Shown: positions 25,901 through 33,432 of the stretch, piece by piece
How positions within the stretch are numbered: position 1 is the stretch's first letter
Layout of the letters: every line of letters starts with the position of its first letter
Source: Ktedonobacter sp. SOSP1-85
GTDB taxonomy: Bacteria > Chloroflexota > Ktedonobacteria > Ktedonobacterales > Ktedonobacteraceae
Assembly: GCF_016587415.1 (NCBI RefSeq)
Contig: NZ_BNJI01000003.1
Span: 1,302,001-1,366,000 of the forward strand
Direction of reading: 5' to 3'
Length of the DNA stretch: 64,000 bases
Made by a program: the position numbers and the translations under genes
The notes under the pieces: generated by a model
Seen by the model: only the letters and a program-made list of their open reading frames with translations
Databases searched by the model: none
What the model was told of the DNA's origin: nothing

Positions 25901-27035
25901 AACATCTCATCAAGGAAGCAGTATGGCAAGGCTACATTATTTGACTCAAGTACAACGAACTCTACTAGGTGATCCCGTCATTTTGGGGCGTATGTACAAC
26001 CTCCTAGGAATGATTGAAACGGCTAGTGGTAGAAGTAGTGATGGGCTTAATCATTACAGTAAAGCCTTGACGCTCTTTGAACAATATGATCAAGCCAGAG
26101 ATATTGCTCTATTATCTTGTAACATGGGCGACGTTTATTTGAGAAGGGCTGAATTTGAACAGTCTCAAGCTGCTTTAAGACGTTCATTAAATCTTGCCGA
26201 ACGTGTTGGAGAAGCTCCATTAATATCTTTTGCTCAAGGAAATTTAGGCATACTTGCTAGTCGTTTTGGAAATCTAGAAGAAGCCAAAAATGAGTTTGCA
26301 AATAGCATCTCGTTAGCCGAGCAAATTGACGACAAAGCATCTGTTAGCCTTTGGTGTACTTATTTAGCAATGGTTTTGCATATTCAAGGAAAGTTTGCTG
26401 AAGCAGCAACTAATATACAGCGAGCGCTAACTATTAGCCGGAATTTGCACATCACTCCATATGTGGGAATGGCTTTGTTAGCTTTGGGCAGTTTACGGTT
26501 TACTCAAGCTCAAACTACTTTGGATAATGAGCAGGCTAAATTGAGACTTCTAAAAAAAGCTGAAAAGTCATCAGAGAGATTGCTTTCTTTGGATGGATTA
26601 GAGACCGAAACCAGATCAGAAGCACAATTGCTATTGGCTGAAGTAAAGCTACTTTTAAGCAAAATTGAGGCAGCTCAGTCAGAAATCACTCATGCTAAAG
26701 TGGATAGTGAGCAAAATGAGTTGAACTGGCTTAAAGCTCGCGAACAACGAATTTTTGGCAACATAAAAGTATACGCAGAGAGAGTAACCGAAGCCGCTCA
26801 ATGCTATGATCATGCCTTGAGCGCTTCACGTAAATATGGTATGCGCCTTGAAGAGGCTCACACACTCTTGAGTTATGGGCAACTTCTGCTTAAGAAGCAT
26901 GCCAACCTGACAGATAACGCAGAGCAAGCTTATCAGCGCGGTGTGAGTTATTTACAAAACGCCCTGCGCATCTTCAGAGAATGCGGCGCGGAGCTGGATG
27001 CCCGGCGCGCCGAGAAGATCCTCGAAGATCTGTAA
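22926..27035 (+). CDS. SARP/AfsR-like regulator: DUF6788-like finger, BTAD, AAA ATPase, TPR
   Basis: 1369 residues from ATG 22926, with AGAGGAGAG upstream; a GTG at 22872 is less likely. The N-terminus has C-G-K-P-R-C-R-K-C and G-P-Y-W-Y-A-Y followed by YIGK, a DUF6788-like motif. Residues about 80-340 hold a winged-helix plus bacterial transcriptional activator domain (LASLVCANGRKMGREQIIEM, then LDRAVYSLRQLFE). An AAA_16/NB-ARC-like ATPase follows: LIGREKELAIL, Walker A GEVGIGKT near 435, Walker B LIIALDDLQWAD near 555. About 450 residues of TPR make up the C-terminus. It is a large ligand-sensing regulator of unknown target. Codons for residues about 900-1335 (25600-26930) are conspicuously A/T-rich, unlike both flanks. 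It is paralogous to the gene at 58252. Confidence 0.88.
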   Translation: MNSKTTYHQQVSYCGKPRCRKCREGTGHGPYWYAYKTVDGRTTRTYIGKNLPPEIQAQLEGRSETSALAEASSQSQALVRIYVLGQFRLERRSPRSGEWQTVTESTWQHQRVRALLASLVCANGRKMGREQIIEMLWQDLDYETASNRLDRAVYSLRQLFEPQRSRPATSPLLLTEREVLVLGDQSQVWIDADAFEQLLTQANALIHSDPGQAEKRLNEAATLYGGSFLPEMRKMEWSGARRSSLQRSWIGMLLELADMRTQREAFQDAIIPLDRLLAVDPTNEAAVQRIMKLLIHLDRRGEALRAYKHLAQVLRQEYNIVPLPDTRQLYEDLKRGNKSVATEVRGSAIGVAEQITSAQATRTSGTETNPAIQIGRAHQSPLIGREKELAILREMVETTEHAARFKLTVQKKTIASTLDTPRRPQCGVLMGEVGIGKTRLAEELSREARGKSWAVAWSRVYAQEGSIPYRLWTEVLRKATTQGAWQRQELTRRPLVFQPLTALLPELTEFLPPVALTPPLPPEQEQLRLWEAARELLTLISESTPLIIALDDLQWADGSSCELLAYLARRIQGYPIVIVGTCRDNELPLNHPLKALLTDLQREHAVETVSLEPLETEQISTLVSYVSNISQPLAQSISKRADGNPFFAEELARGIGAQLATASAGNGQNGNGHTTVRSALGKVNANGEEPLPDTISAVLDLRLERLSDVCRRLLQKAAVLGGSFQFQIICAMEANTPDMDEDLVLDLLEEGLTSGMLTEEGTGTRVTYQFWHPLLVSHLYDRLSAARRASLHRRAADVFQQMYGDHEEHAATITDHLVKGGSVSSKIAHFAELAARFSYSLSAYPDAEKHYKIALENLDRTTQNQEHYAYLLECLGECTRVQGKYEEARSFYEQALEERKRLNGFASLTKEEAQIQALLCCEIGVTWYDTGDAIKAQSFYRQSEELLQRADITNGYAWVYLWYWESRNSWREGNYDRAREVLLEAIRLFEEATSHQGSSMARLHYLTQVQRTLLGDPVILGRMYNLLGMIETASGRSSDGLNHYSKALTLFEQYDQARDIALLSCNMGDVYLRRAEFEQSQAALRRSLNLAERVGEAPLISFAQGNLGILASRFGNLEEAKNEFANSISLAEQIDDKASVSLWCTYLAMVLHIQGKFAEAATNIQRALTISRNLHITPYVGMALLALGSLRFTQAQTTLDNEQAKLRLLKKAEKSSERLLSLDGLETETRSEAQLLLAEVKLLLSKIEAAQSEITHAKVDSEQNELNWLKAREQRIFGNIKVYAERVTEAAQCYDHALSASRKYGMRLEEAHTLLSYGQLLLKKHANLTDNAEQAYQRGVSYLQNALRIFRECGAELDARRAEKILEDL

Positions 27036-27049
27036 TCCGTGAGGCCCGC

Positions 27050-27129
27050 CACCCATGCAAGAGGACTGAGGTAGGTTGTGCCCCTGTGCCCCCCATTCGG
27101 GGGGCACAGGGGCACAACCTACCTCAGTC
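27050..27129. repeat. palindromic intergenic element, long perfect copy (type B)
   Basis: A nearly perfect hairpin of about 38-base arms meeting near 27091, reading GCAAGAGGACTGAGGTAGGT on the left and its complement on the right. It starts some 20 bp after the BTAD regulator stop codon and shares GGACTGAGGTAGGT with the copy at 21.3 kb. Confidence 0.85.
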
Positions 27130-27171
27130 CTCTTGCTGGATGGCTGCACTTCCCTGGTAAGCCCCACGCCC

Positions 27172-27228
27172 GGCAGGAGAAAAAAGGTAGGTGCGCCCTT
27201 TAGAAGCACTATCTTTTTTCTCCTGCAC
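27172..27228. repeat. palindromic intergenic element (type C)
   Basis: Stem arms GCAGGAGAAAAAAG and CTTTTTTCTCCTGC enclose GTAGGTGCGCCC and TTTAGAAGCACTA. The same enclosed words occur in the element at 29.5 kb around a different stem. Confidence 0.8.
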
Positions 27229-27693
27229 GGGTGTGGGATGCCACCATCACGTACAGGCAGGCCTGCTACTAGTGTACGCGGCTACTGGTGATCCCCTCAT
27301 GGGTGTGCTGCCCACAATCCCGTGGAGACATCTCAGAATTTGACGACGTTCACCTCAGAATGGTATGCCCCTATCAACTTGTAATCCTCAGCGACGAAAG
27401 CGACGATAGCCGTCCATCTCTACGACCCCCAGCGTCCGACGAGGTATGTCCGCAACGCGTGAAAATTGTGATCAAAAGGCCGCGCTAAAGCCCCCTCATC
27501 CGGTATTATTCTCTCACAAGGATATGACGCAGGCGAAGAGCAAAAATAAAAACGTCAGTACCAGGCTCGCCCACCGTCATTGCTTAGTACCGCACCCTTT
27601 GATCCTTAGCTCGCTGGCCTGCATACCTGGTACCGTCGACCAGGGCAGGCACCCATGACACACCCGTCCGCACCCAGAAAGGATGTGCCACCC
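27229..27693 (+). other. gene-free stretch
   Basis: About 460 bp following the two palindromic elements. No convincing coding frame, RNA or repeat is seen. Confidence 0.4.
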
Positions 27694-27861
27694 ATGAGTC
27701 TCGCACTGCGCAAAAACCAGATGTTCGCTCTCTTCCTGCTCGCCATCTTGACCCTGATCGTCGTCGGCCTCGTCGCCTTCAGCACCATTGCCCACATCAA
27801 CTTGTGGCATTTCTTCACCTCTTTTGACTTCAAGCCTAATGCAATATATCCGCATGGCTAG
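27694..27861 (+). CDS. small single-pass membrane protein
   Basis: 55 residues from ATG 27694, with GAAAGGA upstream; an in-frame ATG at 27655 is possible. After a short basic N-terminus it has one hydrophobic helix (MFALFLLAILTLIVVGLVAF) and a short aromatic tail. The family is not recognised. Confidence 0.5.
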   Translation: MSLALRKNQMFALFLLAILTLIVVGLVAFSTIAHINLWHFFTSFDFKPNAIYPHG

Positions 27862-28082
27862 AAGCTAACTCTTCGGATAACAGAACTTATTATCTGCGAC
27901 GAGCCGCATGATTGGGCGAACCGCAGCAGAGCCGAATCGCCAGTACATCGTGGACCAGGCCTGTTGAAAGGATGGTTAGCATGTCACATTACGATTAGCC
28001 AGACATACATTCTCCAGCCGGACCCCCAGGCGGGGGCAGGACACTACTCCGTATCGGGCATTGCCCGACACCGCGCGAACGA

Positions 28083-28121
28083 GAGGACCATCCCTAGTGA
28101 GCCAGGGATGGTCCTCTTTTG
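28083..28121 (+). terminator. Rho-independent terminator
   Basis: GAGGACCATCCCT (28083-28095) pairs perfectly with 28104-28116 and is followed by TTTT. It would terminate plus-strand transcription from the small membrane protein region. The 27862-28082 stretch shows no gene. Confidence 0.8.
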
Positions 28122-28203
28122 TGTGTTTCCGCGCACGTGGGATGGGGCACCCCGCACCGTGTAATCCCTCACGGCGTTGCCCCCATCCCTCTCTCCACTT
28201 GCG

Positions 28204-28515
28204 TTATTGTTGTGCGCCCTGGCGAAGTTTGTCCAGGAGGTGCCAGTGGCGGGTGATGGCCTCCTGGCCCGTGGGAGTCAGGCTGATAAGGGTGTTGGGT
28301 GTCTTGCCGACAAAGCGCTTCTCGATCTGGACCAATCCGCCCCCTTCGAGCTTTGAGAGGTGGCTCGAAAGGTTGCCCTTGCTCAGCCCGGTCAGTTGGA
28401 GCAGGAAGGTAAAGTCTGCGCTTTGACAGGCCGAGAGAGCGGTCATAATCGCCAGGCGCGCGGGTTCGTGTATAAGTTTATCCAGATTAGCGAGTTCCTC
28501 AAAGGGTCCAGTCAT
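28204..28515 (-). CDS. winged-helix transcriptional regulator (MarR/ArsR-like, HTH_34 type)
   Basis: 103 residues. HEPARLAIMTAL begins the domain, the recognition helix lies in GLSKGNLSSHLSKLEGGGLV, and the wing in KRFVGKTPNTLISLT. This is the short winged-helix protein family often paired with a membrane protein. Its ATG is three bases after the stop of the upstream membrane gene, so they form an operon. The likely operators are the two AAACTAGTTT palindromes flanking the operon promoter near 29.3 kb, implying autoregulation. Confidence 0.85.
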   Translation of the reverse strand: MTGPFEELANLDKLIHEPARLAIMTALSACQSADFTFLLQLTGLSKGNLSSHLSKLEGGGLVQIEKRFVGKTPNTLISLTPTGQEAITRHWHLLDKLRQGAQQ

Positions 28516-28518
28516 GGG

Positions 28519-29241
28519 TTACTCCATTCCAGTCTGAGGGTCGCCTACTATTGGTGTAGCGGATACGCCTGCCAGGATCTGGCTGCGCACGCGGGCAAAG
28601 GCGCGTACCATATGCCAGTGGTCGAGCAAGCCCGCGATCAGGAGCAGCAGGCCCGAGCAGACGCCAATATTGAAGCCATACCAATCCGGTGAGGTGTATT
28701 TGACGTACAGCCAGTTGTAGACCACGCTATTGAACATGGGCACAAAGCTCAGGACCACGGCGATAGCGGCCAGAATCAGGTAATGTGCCTGCGCTTTCGC
28801 GAACAGCCACCAGTGGACGACCAGAAACAGAGCGAAAATCAGCAGCGTAAAGCTCACAGGCGAGTGCAGGCGGTAATCAAGCGGTGTCCCCACGAAGAAG
28901 TAGAGCACAAAGGCTGCGATAAGTTCCCATGTCAGCCATTTTTTGACCTGGTCCTGCGGCTTTACCTGGCCGAAGTGATTTTTATAATAACGTATGACCG
29001 CGAATATGACAACGAGATACAGGACCAGGGGGAGAAACATAGTTGCTATGAGAGCCAGGGTGGTGAGCGGAGAATCCTGGTTATTTCCAAACCACATATA
29101 ATAGAGCCACTTATTCCAGAGTATACTAAATGCGCCCAGGAAGGCCAGAAAGCCACCTATAGTCGCCAGGATTAGCCCCGGCATAACAGTGTAATTGGTC
29201 ACCAGCGAGCGAATGTCACGTGTACTCTGCCTATCCTTCAT
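28519..29241 (-). CDS. multi-pass membrane protein cotranscribed with a winged-helix regulator
   Basis: 240 residues from ATG 29241, preceded by AGAAGGGA; the longer frame to 29307 is not supported. Six hydrophobic segments are seen, including PGLILATIGGFLAFLGAFSI and LAAIAVVLSFVPMFNSVVY. Loops are basic at the N-terminus. The regulator that follows suggests it is conditionally expressed, perhaps as a sensor or stress membrane protein. No family name is recognised. Confidence 0.75.
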   Translation of the reverse strand: MKDRQSTRDIRSLVTNYTVMPGLILATIGGFLAFLGAFSILWNKWLYYMWFGNNQDSPLTTLALIATMFLPLVLYLVVIFAVIRYYKNHFGQVKPQDQVKKWLTWELIAAFVLYFFVGTPLDYRLHSPVSFTLLIFALFLVVHWWLFAKAQAHYLILAAIAVVLSFVPMFNSVVYNWLYVKYTSPDWYGFNIGVCSGLLLLIAGLLDHWHMVRAFARVRSQILAGVSATPIVGDPQTGME

Positions 29242-29261
29242 GATCGAATCCCTTCTTTCAT

Positions 29262-29342
29262 AAACTAGTTTGCACTGCAAACTTATTGATATAAATATAC
29301 ATTGCACATGCCTCTTTTGTCAAGAGATTGCAAACTAGTTTG
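29262..29342 (-). promoter_or_regulatory. promoter with paired palindromic operators
   Basis: On the minus strand, TTGACA (29318-29323) and TATATT (29294-29299) are separated by 18 bp. CAAACTAGTTTG (29331-29342) lies just upstream of the -35 box, and AAACTAGTTT (29262-29271), overlapping GTTTGCA-C-TGCAAAC (29268-29282), lies downstream of the -10. Binding at both would clamp the promoter. Confidence 0.75.
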
Positions 29343-29459
29343 TAATAAAAACCGAAAAGCGGAGGCTAGTGCACCCAAGACGCATCAAATGAAGAGATGG
29401 CTGTTCGACTCCCACTTCCATGCAGATGTGGAAGGGGCATTTCGAAGGGAGAGAGGCAA

Positions 29460-29570
29460 GTGCTTCTAAATGGGGAATACAGCCGCTCAGTAGGAGGGGC
29501 CTGGTAGGTTGCGCCCCTGTGCCCCCGAATGGGGGTTTAGAAGCACTACCAGACCCCTGATGCATGGACG
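29460..29570. repeat. palindromic intergenic element (type D)
   Basis: GTGCTTCTAAA at 29460-29470 pairs with TTTAGAAGCAC at 29536-29546. Within and overlapping it are GGTAGGTTGCGCCCCTGTG, CCCCCGAATGGGGG and a stem AGGGGCCTGGTAG with its near-complement. It shares words with the elements at 21.3 and 27.1-27.2 kb. Confidence 0.75.
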
Positions 29571-29606
29571 GCTGGCGGTTCCGTGACGAGTCAGGCCCCT
29601 CTGGTG

Positions 29607-30389
29607 CTACCGTCTGACCTGGCTAAGGATGGAGCGGGTCAGACTCATAAAGACGAAGAAATTGGGGATTTTGGCAACGGAGATGGTGGACCAGTTGAAC
29701 CACTTGCCCTCTTTGCGTACAGAGACAATGCCGCGATTGACGCCGAACTCTTTGATCTCGTGCCAGGGGAGAGTCTCTTTGCCATTGCTCACACCCTGCT
29801 GGCTCACACTGAGGGGGCCGAAGTTGAGGACCTGGCCCGCGTTATAGGAGGCGAGGGCGCGTGGTAGCATGAAGGTGGTTATAGCATCGCTCAGGGCGTC
29901 ACCGAGCTTCTCTACCTGTTTGAATTTGTCATTGAAGATAATCTTATGCCCGTCCAGGCGTTGGATTGTATATTTATGTGTCGTACCAGTATAGATGCCG
30001 TTGCGATAGTGTTTGGTGACCTGCTGCCACATGGCCTGGACCTGGTCCCAGCGGAAGGGGTCCGCCTGACTGCCCTTCATTAGCAAGAAGCCCTGCTCAC
30101 AGAGATAGACGCGCCAGGACATATGTATCAGGAAATCTACAACATAGTAGAGCAGCAATATGAGGCCTAACAGAAAAAGGATGAGCAGAACATTGCTACT
30201 GTCATTGCCTGTATTAATGAGAATAAAGCCGAATAGAAGCGTTATAATCAGTCCCGCGATGAGCCCGGTAAGATAATGCCGGGTTAAGCCCACCTTAAAC
30301 TCCGAGTGGTAAGCGCCCAGCTGATAGGTGCTTATCGCCTGTTGCGCGGCGGGAGAAAGGGTTGGACCTGCTTGATATGGGTAGGCCAT
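29607..30389 (-). CDS. membrane protein, DUF6585-like
   Basis: 260 residues. Two transmembrane helices at residues about 40-62 and 68-92 (GLIAGLIITLLFGFILIN, LLILFLLGLILLLYYVVDFL) are followed by a soluble beta-rich PH-like region (LCEQGFLLMKGSQADPFRWD, IIFNDKFKQVEKLGDAL). The pattern resembles DUF6585 proteins of Chloroflexota, whose function is unknown. The ATG at 30389 has GGAG upstream. The gene stands alone. Confidence 0.65.
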   Translation of the reverse strand: MAYPYQAGPTLSPAAQQAISTYQLGAYHSEFKVGLTRHYLTGLIAGLIITLLFGFILINTGNDSSNVLLILFLLGLILLLYYVVDFLIHMSWRVYLCEQGFLLMKGSQADPFRWDQVQAMWQQVTKHYRNGIYTGTTHKYTIQRLDGHKIIFNDKFKQVEKLGDALSDAITTFMLPRALASYNAGQVLNFGPLSVSQQGVSNGKETLPWHEIKEFGVNRGIVSVRKEGKWFNWSTISVAKIPNFFVFMSLTRSILSQVRR

Positions 30390-31043
30390 AAAAATGGTTT
30401 CTCCTTAAGAATAGGTAAAATCACAGGCGCCAATGGCGCGATATGCATATAAATTAGCAGATAAACTGAGATTTGACTAGAGTTTTTATCTATTTAAATT
30501 ACAAATGTGAGGTAATACCACTTTTTACCACTGCGTGGCTCGCGGGTAAGAGGTGTTGATGGCCGTGTGGTGCTACCACACGGCCATCAACACCTCTTAC
30601 TCCATGTCTTACAGTTCAATGCAGGCGGCCTTGGTTTGAGTCTGACACACATTTGGTGTTTCGATCCAGGGCTCTGAAAATAATCTCTGCAGTCCCTGGT
30701 CAGGGTCCCATGCCATGCTGAAATGAGCAGCCATATGCTCTAGTAAGCCTGAGTTTGGACTGAGAAGGAAGGTTTTCATTGATGGCTATCTCTCACTTTG
30801 TGGTGACCCTGGTTGATCGCACGATGACCTGGGTCTATGAAAAGAGCGACAGATGGCTGGGAAGTCGCCTGGTCCTTGTAGAGAACACCTCTCTTCTGTC
30901 AGAGGGTGTGTTGACATATTGATTAATTTGAGACAAACTATCTCAAGCACATGTTTCTGTTTCATTTCAAGTGTAGTGGGATGAATATCCAGAGACAAGG
31001 ATCAATCGTGAAGAAATGTCTCAAATGAGACAAGGAGCGCAAA
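30390..31043 (+). other. 650-bp intergenic region with a perfect hairpin and a TetR operator
   Basis: Contains a perfect hairpin around 30549-30601 (GTAAGAGGTGTTGATGGCCG and its complement), a TTGACA at 30911-30916 followed by the inverted repeat TTGAGA/TCTCAA at 30928-30946, and TGTCTCA-AA-TGAGACA at 31017-31032 directly before the TetR gene. No coding frame is convincing. Confidence 0.6.
31017..31032 (+). promoter_or_regulatory. probable TetR operator
   Basis: TGTCTCA and TGAGACA with a 2-base centre overlap the ribosome site region of the TetR gene. A related half-site pair, TTGAGA/TCTCAA, is at 30928-30946 beside a TTGACA. Autorepression is the simplest reading. Confidence 0.65.
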
Positions 31044-31634
31044 ATGACTCAATCGGTGAGCAATGTACGCGTGAGACGCACACAGAAACTGCTGCGGGAG
31101 GCGTTAATTGAGTTGATCGAGGAGCGGGGTTTCGAGGCGCTCACCATCGGAGAATTGACCGAGCGCGCGATGGTGAGCCGTGCCGCGTTCTATCGCAATT
31201 ATCAGGATAAATACGATCTGGTGGAGCAGATCTTTGAGGAAGCCATGAGCACCTTGCTGAAGGCGGTCGGAGATCTGGGGCGAGAACATCCTTCTGAGAT
31301 CTGGGTGACGTTCTTCGAACATATTGCAGAGTACGAACGGCTCTATCGAGCGCTGCTTGGCAGAAAGGGAAGCCCCTGGTTTGTGAGAAAGATGCGTGCG
31401 TCTCTGGCTGACCTGATCAAAGAGCGTGGACGTCTTCCTCACGGACCGGACACGAGCGCTCGCCCCGTCCATACCTTCTCAGATGCGTTTGTACCGGACA
31501 TCGTGTCCACGATGTTTGTGGAAGCCATCACCTGGTGGCTTGAGCAGGGAAGACCCTACACTCCCAAAGAGATAGCCAGGCGTAGTTCCCTGCTTGCCTC
31601 TGCACTCTTCAAGGAAGCAAGTACCTGGCAATAA
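31044..31634 (+). CDS. TetR/AcrR-family transcriptional regulator
   Basis: 196 residues with AAGGAG upstream. The N-terminal HTH is textbook (RTQKLLREALIELIEERGFE, then TIGELTERAMVSRAAFYRNY). The C-terminal half is the usual all-helical ligand domain, with a TetR_C-like WWLEQGRPYTPKEIA segment. No efflux or enzyme gene is divergent next to it, so its only visible target is its own promoter. Confidence 0.9.
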   Translation: MTQSVSNVRVRRTQKLLREALIELIEERGFEALTIGELTERAMVSRAAFYRNYQDKYDLVEQIFEEAMSTLLKAVGDLGREHPSEIWVTFFEHIAEYERLYRALLGRKGSPWFVRKMRASLADLIKERGRLPHGPDTSARPVHTFSDAFVPDIVSTMFVEAITWWLEQGRPYTPKEIARRSSLLASALFKEASTWQ

Positions 31635-31724
31635 CAGTTTTGCCCACCTGAATATCAAGCCAAAAACGCTTTCACGAAGAGCGTATGCTTGCTGCCTTTC
31701 TTTTTTTCTCCAAAAAAGATTCCA

Positions 31725-31804
31725 CACCCCCCCGCAGGGGGTTGACAATGATGATTGCTATGAAGTATAGTGACGGAAAGCTACCCATACCCACTGGGTA
31801 TGGG
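31725..31804 (+). promoter_or_regulatory. CsoR-type copper-responsive promoter
   Basis: A C5/G5 palindrome ends at 31741 and abuts TTGACA (31742-31747). TATAGT lies at 31766-31771 (18-bp spacing), and the perfect palindrome CCCATACCCA-C-TGGGTATGGG follows at 31784-31804. The layout mirrors the copA promoter at 37.5 kb. It points at the cupredoxin gene. Confidence 0.8.
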
Positions 31805-32098
31805 ATTTTGCTAAATTGGCAGGAATATGCGTTTTTTAGCCTTGATCATCAACGCTCTGCCTCCACTCCATTCCAGATCATGATCATTCTTGCCGTTTGC
31901 ACGAATGGTTGCTTCCGTTCCACGAAGAAGGAAAGAGCAGGAGTGCTTGAGCTTTCGTTGCAAATAGAGAAGAACGCTCATGGTTCTCTGTTGTAGGATA
32001 CTAAGTTCTTATTCCGAAACCCAACGTCACTCTCGCGACTAGCGCTCCGAGCTCAGGATTTTGGATAAGTAGTAAGGCGGAAAAGAAAGGAAGCCTCC
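31805..32098 (+). other. leader between the copper promoter and the decayed csoR
   Basis: About 290 bp with no supported gene. It includes the second copy of the 45-bp dispersed repeat at 32018-32062. Confidence 0.45.
32018..32062 (+). repeat. dispersed repeat, copy 2
   Basis: Matches 22855-22903 with few substitutions, including CTAGCGCTCCG and GCTCAGG. It lies immediately upstream of the csoR pseudogene. Confidence 0.65.
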
Positions 32099-32248
32099 AT
32101 GCGAGCTAAAAAGCAGGAAGCTTGCCATTGACTTCGGTATGTTGAGGGACATTTTGGCGGTATTCGTAAGATGGTTGAAGAGGACAAATATTGTGTTGAT
32201 ATCTTACACCAGACCCATGCTGTACGCACAATGACATCGCTGAAATAA
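32099..32248 (+). pseudogene. decayed CsoR-family repressor
   Basis: A frame from ATG 32099 (AAAGGA upstream) reads MRAKKQEACH, then an in-frame TGA at codon 11, then LRYVEGHFGGIRKMVEEDKY and CVDILHQTHAVR, and stops after 49 codons. The match to CsoR (DUF156) is clear and includes the metal-binding Cys. The C-terminal half with the conserved His and second Cys is missing. A single C-to-T change could turn CGA (Arg) into the TGA. Confidence 0.85.
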
Positions 32249-32267
32249 CACAACTTAAGGAGGTTTT

Positions 32268-32693
32268 ATGAAACGTTTTCTCGCAGCCCTTCTGCTGCTG
32301 ACATTTGCTTTTGTCCTAGTTGGGTGCGGGCAGACAACGAGCACCTCAAAGGGGCATACGGTCAATATCACACTCTCTGAGTTTAAGATCGAGACATCCG
32401 CTTCGACGTTTCAGCCAGATACGGTATACCAATTTTCTGTCACGAATACGGGCAAGACGGATCACGAGTTTATGATTCTACCTTCCTCCCAGGGAAATAT
32501 GAGTGGTATGTCAATGGATGATATGGACAAGATGGCGCTTGCAAGTATCGATACGATTCATCCAGGAGAAACCAAAACGCTTGAGTATACCTTTCCCTCA
32601 TCTACAGCTGGAACGCAACCTGAGTTTGCATGCTATCTTCCTGGACACTATGAAGCTGGCATGAAACAAGACGTTCATGTTCGTCAGCCATAG
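32268..32693 (+). CDS. cupredoxin-domain lipoprotein
   Basis: 141 residues from ATG 32268, with TAAGGAGG upstream. The signal sequence ends in a lipobox (FVLVGC), so the protein should be lipid-anchored outside the membrane. The mature part is a single cupredoxin fold with type 1 copper ligands visible: His in TDHEF, then Cys, His and Met in CYLPGHYEAGM. A Met-rich loop (GNMSGMSMDDMDKM) may also bind Cu(I). It follows the decayed csoR and a CsoR-type promoter, so copper induction and extracellular copper binding are likely. Confidence 0.88.
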   Translation: MKRFLAALLLLTFAFVLVGCGQTTSTSKGHTVNITLSEFKIETSASTFQPDTVYQFSVTNTGKTDHEFMILPSSQGNMSGMSMDDMDKMALASIDTIHPGETKTLEYTFPSSTAGTQPEFACYLPGHYEAGMKQDVHVRQP

Positions 32694-33112
32694 CTGTTAG
32701 AGCTTCGGTCGAGAAATGGGAAAGGGCAACCGTCTTATCGAGAGATTGCCCTGAATAGGAACCTGGAGAAGCTGAGTTAGTCGTAGAATGCAGGAGCTTT
32801 TTTGAGGGTTGGCCACAGATTTTCATCGTGGCCGAAAATCGTGAGGGTCACTGCTTCTCGATTGACGAGTTTAAACAGTTGAAGCCCGGCTTGCACTCCC
32901 CCTATCTCATCGACACCCTCTTCTCGCATCACAATTGTTCGATGCCGCTGTGTCCCTGGCGAGGAGAAGTCACGTTTCTTGCTTCATGTGTATCTCCCAG
33001 CAAAGGCGGCATGGGCTCGTATTGATGGCATCAGAAGAGGTATCATTGTGAGACACTTCTGCTCATGCTATACTACAGGCTCAGAGTGGAAAGTCAGTGA
33101 AGGAGACCTTGC
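32694..33112 (+). other. gene-poor gap in the copper island
   Basis: A 65-residue GTG frame at 32828-33025 shows protein-like composition in its first half (FSIDEFKQLKPGLHSPYLID), but no family or convincing ribosome site, so it is not called. Nothing else is evident in the 420 bp. Confidence 0.35.
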
Positions 33113-33379
33113 ATGCGCGCACAGAAAGACGACACCTTGAGGGGACTCAGCGAGATTGAACAGCGTGTGAGCGAGCTTCGCCGGATGGTGGGAGAAGACG
33201 TATATTGCGTTGACATTTTACGCCAGGCGTACGATATACGCAAAGCGATTGAAGAGCTGGAAGACCGCATTCTCCAGAGGCATCTCCAGGGATGCGTTCC
33301 CGAAGGGATCAAAGAAGGAAAGCTGGAGGCGGTTCAGCAGGAATTATTGCAATTGTACAGCATGGTGGGCAATCGTTGA
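33113..33379 (+). CDS. csoR: CsoR-family copper-sensing repressor
   Basis: 88 residues, all-helical. The ligand triad C32, H57, C61 has exactly the spacing (25 and 4) of the Cys-His-Cys copper site of mycobacterial CsoR, in YCVDIL and QRHLQGCV. CsoR tetramers bind GC-rich palindromes and release them on Cu(I) binding. Palindromes of that type overlap the promoters at 31.7 and 37.5 kb. The gene lies between the cupredoxin and the permease/CopA genes and is the intact counterpart of the pseudogene at 32099. Confidence 0.88.
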   Translation: MRAQKDDTLRGLSEIEQRVSELRRMVGEDVYCVDILRQAYDIRKAIEELEDRILQRHLQGCVPEGIKEGKLEAVQQELLQLYSMVGNR

Positions 33380-33432
33380 GCTGAAGAGAAATACCTCTTC
33401 GGCTCAACGATTCTGTAGGACACACTCTCTTG

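Noticed and set aside
31685..31996. 103-residue plus-strand frame
   Set aside because: It covers the copper-responsive promoter and has no family match or ribosome site.
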